A stretch of DNA of 64,000 nucleotides from Brachybacterium subflavum (lineage in GTDB: Bacteria > Actinomycetota > Actinomycetes > Actinomycetales > Dermabacteraceae). Positions 48,884 through 56,973 of this stretch are shown here, one piece after another. The stretch covers positions 372,001-436,000 of the forward strand of contig NZ_VIGP01000002.1 in NCBI RefSeq assembly GCF_009299795.1, given 5' to 3'. The translations under genes and the position numbers were made by a program. Positions within the stretch are counted from its first letter, which is position 1, and every line of letters begins with the position of its first letter. The notes under the pieces were generated by a model that saw nothing but the letters and a program-made list of their open reading frames with translations, ran no database searches and had not been told where the DNA came from.

Positions 48884-49579
48884 TCAGCGCCTCTCCGCGT
48901 CGGCAGCGACGATCCAGTTGCGGAACTCGACCCCGAAGTGCCGGAGGTGGTGCTCCAGGACGTCGGCCGAGCACTCGGTGGGCAGGTAGACCGTCAGACG
49001 CGCACTGAATCCCTGGGCCGTGTCACCGAACTGCGTCAGCACCCGTCCCACGACGGTCCCGTCCTCGAGGAACAGGTTCGAGGCCATCCGGTGCGGGAAC
49101 TCCGACTCGTTCTGGAGCTCGGCCGCCTCGCTCGTCCACCCGAGCGCGTTGCTCCCCCAGCCGCCCATGTAGAACGAGCAGACGTGCGGGCCGATGTTCT
49201 CGACGACCAGGACGGTGCCGTCGGGCTGATCGGCCATCACATAGTGCTCCGGGTGCGCGGCCAGGAGCGCCCGCTCGTCGTCGAACGCCGTGGACATCCA
49301 GGACATGAACTCGCCGGCGGTGAGCCCGTCCACCTCGAGGACCGTGGTCCCCGCGTGGAAGCGGCCGTCGGACGCCCGGGCCGCCTGACGCAGATACGCG
49401 TTGCCCTCCTCGATGTCGTCCCCGAGGAGCGCGAGCAGACCGTCGCGCCCCAGCCGATCCCGATACCGGGCGAGCGCGCGCTGCGCAGAGAACCGCTCGA
49501 AGTCGTCGAGGCTGCCGGGTCCCTCGGGACCGGCGGCGAGCGTGATGGTCATCGGCGGGAGCGCGAGGAGCTCGTCCAT
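48884..49579 (-). CDS. Conserved-looking protein of unknown function, probable TetR target
   Basis: A 231-residue soluble protein I do not recognise. It has no signal peptide or membrane segment. It is rich in Asp/Glu, with blocks such as DDFERFSAQRALARYRDRLG, AGEFMSWMSTAFDDERALL, ENIGPHVCSFYMGGWGSNALG and a C-terminal VEFRNWIVAADAERR. It looks like an alpha/beta protein and could be a hydrolase-like or SRPBCC-like binding fold, but no catalytic set stands out. It is divergent from a TetR gene whose candidate operator sits in the shared region, so its expression is probably controlled by that repressor. Confidence 0.7.
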   Translation of the reverse strand: MDELLALPPMTITLAAGPEGPGSLDDFERFSAQRALARYRDRLGRDGLLALLGDDIEEGNAYLRQAARASDGRFHAGTTVLEVDGLTAGEFMSWMSTAFDDERALLAAHPEHYVMADQPDGTVLVVENIGPHVCSFYMGGWGSNALGWTSEAAELQNESEFPHRMASNLFLEDGTVVGRVLTQFGDTAQGFSARLTVYLPTECSADVLEHHLRHFGVEFRNWIVAADAERR

Positions 49580-49696
49580 GGTCTGTCTTCTCTCGGAGTG
49601 CGGGGAATGCTGGGAGCGCTGCGGTGCTGCGGGCGCTGAAGTGCTGCGGGCGCTGAGGTGCTGCGGGCACCGCGGCCCCTGCGAGCACTGGATGAA

Positions 49697-49716
49697 ATGC
49701 GAATCTTGATTCACAT
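49697..49716. promoter_or_regulatory. 20-bp palindromic operator for the adjacent TetR regulator
   Basis: ATGCGAATCTTGATTCACAT has 9-bp arms with a single mismatch around TT, the size and symmetry usual for TetR-family operators. It lies between the divergent starts at 49579 (-) and 49772 (+), 21 bp upstream of the TetR gene's presumed -35. Binding would block both promoters. Confidence 0.6.
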
Positions 49717-49758
49717 ATTGTGCGCTCGCCCCGGCACTGTCAATGCGCGGGGCCTCGG

Positions 49759-49764
49759 TAGCAT
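49759..49764 (+). promoter_or_regulatory. -10 hexamer TAGCAT before the TetR gene (leaderless)
   Basis: TAGCAT is 7 nt before ATG 49772. A CTGTCA about 16 bp further upstream could be the -35. This favours ATG 49772 over ATG 49763, which overlaps the hexamer. Confidence 0.45.
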
Positions 49765-49771
49765 GCGAGAG

Positions 49772-50410
49772 ATGACGGACACCACCGCTCACGGCCCCTC
49801 GATCCGCGAGCCGCTCCAGGCGCGGAGCGCGGCCACCCTGGCCCGCACTCTGGAGGCCGCCGAGGCTCTCGCCCTCGAGGTGGGGCTCGAGAAGATGACG
49901 ATCGCCGCGGTCGCGGACCGTGCGGGGATCTCGGTGGGCTCCGTCTACCGCCGCTTCGACGGGAAGGCGCAGCTCGTCAGCACCCTCACGGGCAGGATGC
50001 TGGATCAGCGCCGCGACCAGGTCGCCGCCCGCCTGCGGGAAGCGGGCCCCTCTCTGGCCGACGTGCTGACCCGCTACGCCCACGCCCTCATGGAGGCCTT
50101 CGCGGACTCCCACGCGCTGTTCCCCGACCTGCTGACGGTCCGCGAGGCGGATGCGGAGGACCACGGAGCGCGGACGATCTCCGAGATCCGCGCGATCCTG
50201 CGGGACGCGGCCGCACCGCACGCCCACGAGATCCGACGATCGGACACGGCCGAGGCCCTCGACGCCGTCGCCGGCACTCTCCTCGCGGCGTGCTTCCACA
50301 GCTTCGTGAGGCCCGACGCGCTCCTTCCGCACATGACCCGCGACGACTTCGCGCAGGAGATCAGCGCGATGGCGATCGCCTACCTCCGCACGCCCGACGG
50401 CTTCAGCTGA
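49772..50410 (+). CDS. TetR/AcrR family transcriptional regulator
   Basis: A 212-residue regulator. The N-terminal DNA-binding domain (TLEAAEALALEVGLEKMTIAAVADRAGISVGSVYRRF, residues ~20-62) is canonical, with recognition helix GSVYRRF. The C-terminal ligand domain is all-helical. It is divergent from the unknown gene at 48884-49579 with a 20-bp palindrome between them, so autoregulation plus control of that gene is the likely arrangement. The ligand is unknown. Confidence 0.9.
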   Translation: MTDTTAHGPSIREPLQARSAATLARTLEAAEALALEVGLEKMTIAAVADRAGISVGSVYRRFDGKAQLVSTLTGRMLDQRRDQVAARLREAGPSLADVLTRYAHALMEAFADSHALFPDLLTVREADAEDHGARTISEIRAILRDAAAPHAHEIRRSDTAEALDAVAGTLLAACFHSFVRPDALLPHMTRDDFAQEISAMAIAYLRTPDGFS

Positions 50411-50520
50411 GCGCGACGTCTCCCCGCTCGCACGATCGCGAGGAGAAGACCGGACAGCCCTCCGTCTCTGCCACGCCGGACGCTCGGCCCCAGTGCACCT
50501 CGCACGATTCCGGCTCCGGG

Positions 50521-50576
50521 GTGCTCGGCACTCGGTGCTCGGTGCTCGGTGCTCGGTGCTCGGTGCTCGGTGCTCG
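50521..50576. repeat. Heptanucleotide tandem repeat in the HAD-gene promoter region
   Basis: Eight 7-bp units (GTGCTCG; the second reads GCACTCG) run without a break from 50521 to 50576 and end just before the -10 hexamer TAGTCT. They occupy the -35 and spacer region, so a gain or loss of one unit would shift the -35/-10 spacing by 7 bp. Confidence 0.8.
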
Positions 50577-50577
50577 A

Positions 50578-50583
50578 TAGTCT
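50578..50583 (+). promoter_or_regulatory. -10 hexamer TAGTCT, leaderless start of the HAD hydrolase gene
   Basis: TAGTCT lies 6 nt before ATG 50590, directly after the heptamer array. There is no ribosome site. Confidence 0.45.
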
Positions 50584-50589
50584 CGGCGC

Positions 50590-51327
50590 ATGCTGCTCCT
50601 CATCGACCTCGACAACACGCTCATCGACCGCGACGGCGGCTTCGCGCGCTGGGCGGAGGGCTTCGTGGAGGACCTCGGAGGCGATCAGGAGGATCTGAGC
50701 TGGCTGCTGGCAGCGGATGCTCACGGCTACGAACCGCGCCGCACACTCGCGGACGGACTGCGTGAGCGGCTGGGGACGAGCATGCCCGCGGAGGAGCTCG
50801 TGATGCACCTGCGACGAGGCCACCTCCCCTTCATCTCCCCCTATCCCGGCGTCGTCGAGGAGCTGCAGCGCCTGCGCACGCGCGGCGTTCCCGTCGTCGT
50901 CGTCACCAATGGGCGCACGGATCAGCAGTCCCGGAAGCTCGAGCTGACCGGCATCGGCGAGCTCGTCGACCACGTCGTGATCTCCGAATCGGTCGGGGTG
51001 AAGAAGCCTTCCGCAGGGATCTTCGCGGCAGCGCTCGACGGCCTCGGGCTCCGCGAGGAGGCGGGGACCGTATGGATGATTGGCGACCATCCTGACGCGG
51101 ACATCGCCGGAGGGCGCGCCGCGGGATGCGAGACCGGGTGGGTGCGCCACGGCAGATCATGGGAGGACCAGGAGCACACCTGGCAGCCCACCGTGCAGGC
51201 CGAGACCACGCTCGAGGTGCTCCGGCTCATCGCAGAGGACCCCGAGCCTGCCGACCTCACCGGGCGGGCAGGGCGCACGGGGCAATCGCAGACCCTGGAG
51301 CGCCAAGCGCACCCGGGGCACCCATAG
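50590..51327 (+). CDS. HAD family hydrolase
   Basis: A 245-residue haloacid-dehalogenase superfamily phosphatase. Motif I LIDLDNTLIDRD is at the very N-terminus, with nucleophile Asp6 and acid/base Asp8. A helical cap follows, then motif II VVVTNGRT, motif III Lys in GVKKPSAGIF, and motif IV GDHPDADIAGG. It is related to phosphoglycolate-phosphatase/YjjG-like nucleotidases; the substrate is uncertain. The C-terminal ~25 residues (GRAGRTGQSQTLERQ) are a variable tail. Expression is probably leaderless from a promoter whose spacer is a heptamer repeat. Confidence 0.88.
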   Translation: MLLLIDLDNTLIDRDGGFARWAEGFVEDLGGDQEDLSWLLAADAHGYEPRRTLADGLRERLGTSMPAEELVMHLRRGHLPFISPYPGVVEELQRLRTRGVPVVVVTNGRTDQQSRKLELTGIGELVDHVVISESVGVKKPSAGIFAAALDGLGLREEAGTVWMIGDHPDADIAGGRAAGCETGWVRHGRSWEDQEHTWQPTVQAETTLEVLRLIAEDPEPADLTGRAGRTGQSQTLERQAHPGHP

Positions 51328-51377
51328 TTCCTGGAGCGCCACGAGCACCTGGAGCGAAGTCTCGCGCGGGGGCGAGC

Positions 51378-51445
51378 ACTACGCGTAGCAGGAGGTCGGG
51401 TGACCCTCGAATATGCACGTGACCCGACCTCCCACTACGTGTAGT
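51378..51445. terminator. Imperfect 24-bp palindrome between convergent genes (same family as 8381-8438)
   Basis: Arms 51378-51401 and 51422-51445 match at 21 of 24 positions around a 20-nt loop. The core GCGTAGCAGGAGGTCGGGT is identical to the left arm of the palindrome after lacZ, and the right-hand GTGACCCGACCTCC is shared too. It lies between a + strand stop (51327) and a - strand stop (51459), fitting a bidirectional terminator. Confidence 0.65.
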
Positions 51446-51458
51446 GACCGGGGGCGCT

Positions 51459-51746
51459 TCAGCCCTTCTCGCCGACGCTCTCGATGAGGCGCCAGACCTC
51501 CGCCTTCGCCTCCTCGGCGCGGGCCGTGCGCGGATCGTCCTCGGTGAGTTCGCGGCGGCAGTCCTTCACGAGCTCCTCGACCTGCAGGGCTGCGTCCTCG
51601 GCGCGGCCTTCGCGGGCGCAGGCGATCGCGAGCTCGGCGCGCACGTCGATCACGGCGGCATCGAAGGCGTTCGGGGCGTCGGGACCCGCGAGCATGGACG
51701 CGAGGCGTGGGTAGAGCTCGGCCGTGGTGGGACTCGGCATGGTCAT
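51459..51746 (-). CDS. Small helical protein of unknown function
   Basis: A 95-residue protein predicted to be mostly helical and acidic (AAVIDVRAELAIACAREGRAE, VEELVKDCRRELTEDDP, AKAEVWRLIESVGEKG). The spacing of Ala/Leu/Gly recalls one or two TPR-like helical hairpins, but no family can be named. GGAGG lies 5 nt before the first ATG; a second in-frame ATG is at 51740. It lies 54 bp downstream of the hemA stop and may be read from the same transcript. Confidence 0.65.
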   Translation of the reverse strand: MTMPSPTTAELYPRLASMLAGPDAPNAFDAAVIDVRAELAIACAREGRAEDAALQVEELVKDCRRELTEDDPRTARAEEAKAEVWRLIESVGEKG

Positions 51747-51800
51747 CGGGTCCTCCGGTTCAGGGGGATCGGACGGGTCTCAGTGGTGACCGCGGTCGAC

Positions 51801-53345
51801 TCAGTGGTGCCCGTGGCCGACCTGCTCGAGGAACGCCTGCTGCTGGGCGGGCGTGAGCGGGCAGGCCGAGGGGTTCTGGCGCACGTTCTCCTGGACGCCG
51901 ATGCGGGCCAGTCGCGCGAGGGCCTCCATCGTGTCGGCGGTCGGGGCCGCGGCGGGCTCGGTGGCCGCGGCAGGCTCGGTGGCCGCGGCTCCCTCCTCCG
52001 GCGCCCCGGGCGTCTCCCCCGTCAGCAGGGCGCCTTCGCGCACGGCCTCCGGGGGGACGGTGCGGTCCAGGCGCACCCAGGGGCTCGCGAGGTGGTCGCC
52101 CTCCTCGGGGGCGTCGGCCTCTCCGAGGTCGACGCCGAAGATGGTGTGGAAGGCCTGCACGAACTTCTCGGCGTCGCCCTGCTCGGCGAGTTCGCGGGCG
52201 CGGGCCGTGGGCGAGTGCATGACCTTGGCGAGGATGCGGCGGATCGACCTCTCGACGTCGTCGGCCTCCTCGCCCTTGCCGCCGCGGCGCAGCCGCGCGA
52301 CCTCCGCGTCGGTCGCCTCGCCGAGCGAGCGGCGCAGCGCGGCCATCGCCGGGTCCACGCGCCGGTACTCCTGGCGGGCGGTGAACTGGGCGACGCCGTC
52401 GGCGATGATCTGCCGGGCCGCCTCGAGCACGGGGGCGGCCTCCTCGTCGATCTCGATGGTGAGGTCGGAGAGGTCCAGCACGCGCACGTCGTTCAGGTGG
52501 CGCACCAGGGGGTGCAGGTCGGAGTGCAGGGCGAGGTCGAGGATGAGGGTCGGGCCGACGTCCCGGAAGTGGTCGGGGAACAGGCTCGTGCCGCGGCCGG
52601 AGCAGGCGAGCACGAGGTCCGCCTCGCGGATCGCGGTCCCGAGCTGGTCGGCGCGGATGGCCTCGATGCCGTGGCGCTCGGCGAACCCGAGGGCGCGCCC
52701 GGAGCCGGAGTGCACGCGCACCCGGCCGGCGCCGCGGCGGGTGAGGTCGGCGACGCCCAGGCGCGCATAGGCGCCGGTGCCGATGACCAGCACGTCCTTG
52801 TCCTGCAGCGGGCCGATGAGGCCGACGGCATGGTCGAGCGCGATCGCGACGCCGGAGCGGCCGGCAGCGCCCACCGGGGTGCGGGAGGCGACGCGCTTGG
52901 CGAAGCGGAAGCCGATCTGGAAGAGGTCGTTGAGCTGCGCGGTGGTGTGGCCGGCTCCGCGGGCCCCGTCGAAGGCCGCGCGCACCTGGCCGGCGATCTC
53001 CGCCTCACCGAGGACGACGGAGCGCAGCCCCGCGGTGACCTCGTAGAGGTGCTCGGCGACGGGCGCGCCCATCGCGGTCTCGAAGCACACGGAGACCAGT
53101 TCGGCGTCCAGGCCGCTGGTCTCGCTCACCGCCTCGACGACGAGCTCGAGGCCGTCGTGGAAGCGCTGGGTGTCGAGGTAGACCTCGAGGCGGTTGCAGG
53201 TGGACATGACCACCCAGCCGTCGAGCGGGCCGCCGTCGGCGTTGAGGTGATCGATGACCTCGGGGAGGTCGGCCGCATCGCGGGTCAGCACGTCCAGCAC
53301 CCCGAGATCGAGGTGCTCATGGGTGGCACGGACGGCGGCGAGCAT
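51801..53345 (-). CDS. hemA: Glutamyl-tRNA reductase with C-terminal extension
   Basis: A 514-residue enzyme that reduces glutamyl-tRNA(Glu) to glutamate-1-semialdehyde, the first committed step of C5 haem synthesis. Catalytic Cys50 is in MSTCNRLEVYL; GLRSVVLGEAEIAGQVR and the NADPH-binding VLVIGTGAYARLGVADL (near 180) are clear; the dimerisation helices follow. It is 60-80 residues longer than usual. The extra tail includes an Ala/Glu/Pro repeat (EGAAATEPAAATEPAAAP) and ends with SACPLTP and a terminal HGHH. The Cys-Pro pair and His cluster could bind haem or metal for feedback (speculation). Start ATG 53345 is supported by TACCAT 6 nt upstream (leaderless). It is divergent from the hemE operon. 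Confidence 0.93.
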   Translation of the reverse strand: MLAAVRATHEHLDLGVLDVLTRDAADLPEVIDHLNADGGPLDGWVVMSTCNRLEVYLDTQRFHDGLELVVEAVSETSGLDAELVSVCFETAMGAPVAEHLYEVTAGLRSVVLGEAEIAGQVRAAFDGARGAGHTTAQLNDLFQIGFRFAKRVASRTPVGAAGRSGVAIALDHAVGLIGPLQDKDVLVIGTGAYARLGVADLTRRGAGRVRVHSGSGRALGFAERHGIEAIRADQLGTAIREADLVLACSGRGTSLFPDHFRDVGPTLILDLALHSDLHPLVRHLNDVRVLDLSDLTIEIDEEAAPVLEAARQIIADGVAQFTARQEYRRVDPAMAALRRSLGEATDAEVARLRRGGKGEEADDVERSIRRILAKVMHSPTARARELAEQGDAEKFVQAFHTIFGVDLGEADAPEEGDHLASPWVRLDRTVPPEAVREGALLTGETPGAPEEGAAATEPAAATEPAAAPTADTMEALARLARIGVQENVRQNPSACPLTPAQQQAFLEQVGHGHH

Positions 53346-53351
53346 CACTCC

Positions 53352-53357
53352 ATGGTA
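53352..53357 (-). promoter_or_regulatory. -10 hexamer TACCAT before hemA (leaderless)
   Basis: On the minus strand TACCAT is 6 nt before ATG 53345. A GTG at 53348 is the only other nearby start. No ribosome site is visible. Confidence 0.4.
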
Positions 53358-53488
53358 GGCCCGGGCAGCTCCGGGACCGGTGAGGTGTTGACCACCCCGG
53401 GACCTTCCTCCCGCGGGCCGTCCTCGGGGTGGGGGCACAATGGCAGAGCACGGCGATCGTGCACGTCAGAGCCACTTTTCACGACAGG

Positions 53489-54688
53489 ATGTCAGATCAG
53501 ATGAGCCCCGCCCCCGCCGCCCGTCCGGGCACTGCGCAGGCTCCGCAGGCCACCGCGCAGGACACCCCGACCCTGGTGCGCCGGCTGCGCGGAGATGCCG
53601 TCGACCCCGCGGCGCCCGCATCCGTGTGGTTCATGCGCCAGGCCGGCCGTTCCCTGCCCGAGTACCGGGAGGCCCGCGAGGGCACCGGCATGCTCGAGGC
53701 CTGCCTCATGCCGGAGCTCGCCGCCGAGATCACCCTGCAGCCCGTGCGCCGCCATCGTGTGGACGCGGGCATCTTCTTCTCCGACATCGTGGTGCCCGCG
53801 AAGATCGCCGGCCTCGCCGTGGAGATCGTGCCCGGCCGCGGCCCCGTCTTCGACCACCCGATCCGCACGGTCGCCGACATCGACGCCCTGCCCCCGATCG
53901 ACGACTCCCTCGAGGCGTCGCTCGAGCCGATCCGCGAGGCCGTGCGCCTGGTGACCGCCGAGCTCGGCGCGACCCCGCTGATCGGCTTCTGCGGCGCCCC
54001 CTTCACCGTCGCCTCGTACATGGTCGAAGGCGGCCCGAGCCGCGACCACCTGCGCACCCGCGCCCTCATGCGCGAGGATCCCGACGCCTGGGACCGCCTC
54101 GCGGGCTGGGTCGCCGAGCTCTCGGGCCGATTCCTGCGCGCCCAGGTGACCGCGGGCGCACAGGCCGTGCAGCTGTTCGACTCGTGGGTGGGCGCGCTCT
54201 CGGCAGAGACCTACCTGGCCCATGTCCAGCGGCATTCGGCGGCCGTGCTCGGCGCTGTCGCCGATCTCGACGTGCCGCGGATCCACTTCGGCGTGGGCGC
54301 GAGCCACCTGCTGCGCGAGATGCACGCGGCCGGCGCGACCACGATGGGCGTCGACCACCGCATCGCCCTCGACCAGGCCGTCGACCTCCTCGGCGACGGC
54401 GTGCCCGTGCAGGGCAACATCGACCCCGCCGTCCTGTTCACGGGGGCCGACGCCCGCTACGCGGAGGCCGACGCGGTCCTCGCCCGCGGCGCCTCCGCGC
54501 CCGGCCACGTGGTGAACCTCGGCCACGGCGTCCCGCCCGACACCGATCCCGGCGTCCTCACCGACCTCGTCGCATATCTCCATGAGCAGTCCTCGCCTGC
54601 CCGTGAGCAGTCCTCGACCGCGCGCGAGCAGTCCTCGGCGCGCCCGACCCCGAGCATCCCGAGCACCCGGGAGGCCGACGCGCTGTGA
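53489..54688 (+). CDS. hemE: Uroporphyrinogen decarboxylase
   Basis: A 399-residue enzyme that removes four carboxyl groups from uroporphyrinogen III to give coproporphyrinogen III. Signature 1 VWFMRQAGRSLPEYR lies near residue 45 and carries the substrate-binding Arg pair. FFSDIVVPAKIAGLAVEI, GFCGAPFTVASYMVEGG, QLFDSWVGALS and GNIDPAVLF are all conserved. The C-terminal ~28 residues are a tandem SSTAREQSSAR-like tail outside the barrel. ATG 53489 is preceded by ACAGG; an in-frame ATG at 53501 is an alternative. It is the first gene of an eight-gene run, and its stop overlaps the next start by 4 nt (GTGA). Confidence 0.95.
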   Translation: MSDQMSPAPAARPGTAQAPQATAQDTPTLVRRLRGDAVDPAAPASVWFMRQAGRSLPEYREAREGTGMLEACLMPELAAEITLQPVRRHRVDAGIFFSDIVVPAKIAGLAVEIVPGRGPVFDHPIRTVADIDALPPIDDSLEASLEPIREAVRLVTAELGATPLIGFCGAPFTVASYMVEGGPSRDHLRTRALMREDPDAWDRLAGWVAELSGRFLRAQVTAGAQAVQLFDSWVGALSAETYLAHVQRHSAAVLGAVADLDVPRIHFGVGASHLLREMHAAGATTMGVDHRIALDQAVDLLGDGVPVQGNIDPAVLFTGADARYAEADAVLARGASAPGHVVNLGHGVPPDTDPGVLTDLVAYLHEQSSPAREQSSTAREQSSARPTPSIPSTREADAL

Positions 54689-56136
54689 GCACCCGTGTCC
54701 TCGTCCTCGGCGGAGGTCTCGCCGGGCTCCTGGCCGCGCGCAGGCATGCGCGCGGCGGGGCCCGCGTCACCCTCGTCGAGCGCCGTGAGGACGTGGGCGG
54801 CGCCGTGCGCGGCGTCGACCTGGGCGGACTCGTCGTCAACGCCGGCGCCGAGGCCTACGGCACCGCCTCCGGCGCGGTCGACGCCCTGCTCCGGGACCTC
54901 GGCCTCGACGGGAGCGTCGTGAGCCCCCGCACCGGGCTCGGCTCCCGCGTGGTCTCCGAGGCCGGCGCGCTCGTCTCCCCGCCCGGCGGCCTGCTGGGCA
55001 TCCCCGGCGATCCGCTGTCCCGCGAGGTGCGCACGGTGCTCGGCACGACGGGTGCGCTGCGTGCCTGGGCCGAGCGCCTGCTGCCCGCCTCATACGGCCT
55101 CGCCGACGGCGTGAGCGTCGCCGAGTACGTGCGGCGCCGCATGGGCGACCGCGTCGCGGAGCGCCTGGTCGCCCCGATCATCGGCGGCGTGCACTCGGCC
55201 GATCCGCACGCCCTCGAGCTCGCGTGCGTGCTGCCGCGCCTCGAGGAGACCGTGCGCGAGACGGGGTCCCTCGCCGCGGCCGTGCGCCGCCTGCGCCCGC
55301 AGGCCCGCGCCTCCGCGGGCACGGCCGTGCGGGCCCTCGATCCGACGATGGCGCTGCTGCCCGGGGCTCTGGCCGATGACCTGCTCTCCCACGGCGGCAC
55401 GATGCTCAGCGGCACCCGTGCGGTCGGCGTGCGCCGCGGGTCGACCCGTCGGGCCGACGGCACAGACGTCGACGCCGCCTGGCAGGTGCGCCTGGACGGC
55501 GTCCACGCCGGCACCGTGGCCGCCGACCGCCTCGTGATCGCGACGGACCCCGGCACCGGCCACGACCTGCTGCTGGGTGACGGGGCCGACGAGGCCCTCG
55601 CCGGGATCGCCCGCGCGATCCCCCGCAGCCCCGCCGTCGCCGTGAGGCTCGTGCTGCTGGCGCTCGACGCTCCCGCGCTCGACGCCTTCCCCTCGGGCAC
55701 GGGGGCCCTGGTCGCACCCGGCACTCGCGGGATCCGCGCGAAGGGCCTCACCCACGCGAGCGCGAAGTGGGAGCACGTGGACCGGGCCGCGCGCGAGCGC
55801 TTCGGGCCCCACGCCCACGTGCTGCGCCTGTCCTACGGGCGCCCCGGCGAGGTGCTGCCCGGGGACGACGCCCTCACCGACGAGCAGGTCACCGACCTCG
55901 CCCTCGCCGACGCCTCCGCGATCCTCGGCACCGCGCTCGCCCGCGAGCATCTGCGGGCCGCACGCACCGTGACCTGGCGGCGCACCATGCGGCAGGCCCG
56001 TCCGGGCCACCGCGCAGCCCTCGAAGACCTCGACCGCATCCTCGGCAGCGCAGCGCTGCCGCTGGAGCTGACCGGCGCATGGCGCGCCGGGACGGGGCTC
56101 GACGCCCTCGTCCGACACGATGGAAGGACATCATGA
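54685..56136 (+). CDS. cgoX: Coproporphyrinogen III oxidase (HemY type)
   Basis: A 483-residue FAD flavoprotein of the protoporphyrinogen/coproporphyrinogen oxidase family. The dinucleotide motif VLVLGGGLAGLLAARRHARGG at the N-terminus is followed by ERREDVGGAVRGV, and the C-terminal FAD contact TGAWRAGTGLDALV closes it. In actinobacteria that also have ChdC, this enzyme oxidises coproporphyrinogen III to coproporphyrin III rather than acting on protoporphyrinogen; the neighbouring chdC makes this assignment firm. GTG start overlaps the hemE stop; the stop overlaps the chdC ATG (ATGA). Confidence 0.9.
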   Translation: MSTRVLVLGGGLAGLLAARRHARGGARVTLVERREDVGGAVRGVDLGGLVVNAGAEAYGTASGAVDALLRDLGLDGSVVSPRTGLGSRVVSEAGALVSPPGGLLGIPGDPLSREVRTVLGTTGALRAWAERLLPASYGLADGVSVAEYVRRRMGDRVAERLVAPIIGGVHSADPHALELACVLPRLEETVRETGSLAAAVRRLRPQARASAGTAVRALDPTMALLPGALADDLLSHGGTMLSGTRAVGVRRGSTRRADGTDVDAAWQVRLDGVHAGTVAADRLVIATDPGTGHDLLLGDGADEALAGIARAIPRSPAVAVRLVLLALDAPALDAFPSGTGALVAPGTRGIRAKGLTHASAKWEHVDRAARERFGPHAHVLRLSYGRPGEVLPGDDALTDEQVTDLALADASAILGTALAREHLRAARTVTWRRTMRQARPGHRAALEDLDRILGSAALPLELTGAWRAGTGLDALVRHDGRTS

Positions 56137-56897
56137 GCAGCGAAGACACCCACCAGACCCCGTCGGCCCCCGCGGCGGGCACAGTGCCCGCCCCGTCGAC
56201 CGCCTCGGCTCCGTCGGCCCCCACCGGCGGAGACACGGTCCGGTACACCTCGTACACCGTGTTCACGCGCGCCGAGGCGGCCGACGCCCCGCGCGAGCAG
56301 GTCGCGGCGGAGATCGAGAATGTCGTTGCCGCGATCGAGGCCGAGGGCACCGTGGTGCGCGGCATCTACGACGCGTCGCTGTTCCGCGCCGAGGCCGACC
56401 TGATGCTGTGGATGCACGCCGAGACCCCCGAGGCCCTGCAGGACGCCCTGCGCCGCTTCGAGCGCACCCGCGCCGCCGAGGGCCTGGTGCGCTCGTGGTC
56501 GGCCGTCGGCGTGCACCGCGAGGCCGAGTTCTCCCGGTCCCACGCCCCGGCCTTCCTCTCCCCCTCCCGCACTCCGCAGCAGTGGGTCACGGTCTACCCC
56601 TTCACCCGCTCCTACGAGTGGTACCTGCTGCCCGACGAGGAGCGCCGCGACATGCTCATCGAGCACGGCACGCTGGGCCGCACCTACCCGCAGGTCCACG
56701 CGAACACCGTCGCCGCCTTCGCGCTCGGCGACTGGGAGTGGCTGCTGTCCTTCGAGTCCGACGACCTCCACGATCTCGTCGACATGATGCGCGCCCTGCG
56801 CTACACCGGCGCTCGCCTGCACGTGCGCGACGAGCTGCCCTTCCACGTGGGCCGACGCCTGGCCGCCGCCGACGACGTCGCCGCCATCCTCGTCTGA
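56133..56897 (+). CDS. chdC: Coproheme decarboxylase
   Basis: A 254-residue member of the ChdC (formerly HemQ) family, the last enzyme of the coproporphyrin-dependent pathway, which decarboxylates two propionates of coproheme using peroxide to make haem b. After a ~35-residue Pro/Ser/Thr-rich leader, the dimeric ferredoxin-like fold shows YTSYTVFTR, SWSAVGVHREAEF and the block with the catalytic Tyr, VYPFTRSYEWYLLPDEE (near 155). The proximal His lies in the following ERRDMLIEHGTLGRTYPQV. Its presence defines the Gram-positive haem route. It needs hydrogen peroxide, an interesting link to the peroxide genes elsewhere in the window. Confidence 0.93.
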   Translation: MSSEDTHQTPSAPAAGTVPAPSTASAPSAPTGGDTVRYTSYTVFTRAEAADAPREQVAAEIENVVAAIEAEGTVVRGIYDASLFRAEADLMLWMHAETPEALQDALRRFERTRAAEGLVRSWSAVGVHREAEFSRSHAPAFLSPSRTPQQWVTVYPFTRSYEWYLLPDEERRDMLIEHGTLGRTYPQVHANTVAAFALGDWEWLLSFESDDLHDLVDMMRALRYTGARLHVRDELPFHVGRRLAAADDVAAILV

Positions 56898-56973
56898 TCC
56901 CCTCCAGCACCCACCCGATTCCCTTCCGCCCCGGCCGCCCCGCCGGGGCATCGACTGCGACCCGGAGGTCACC

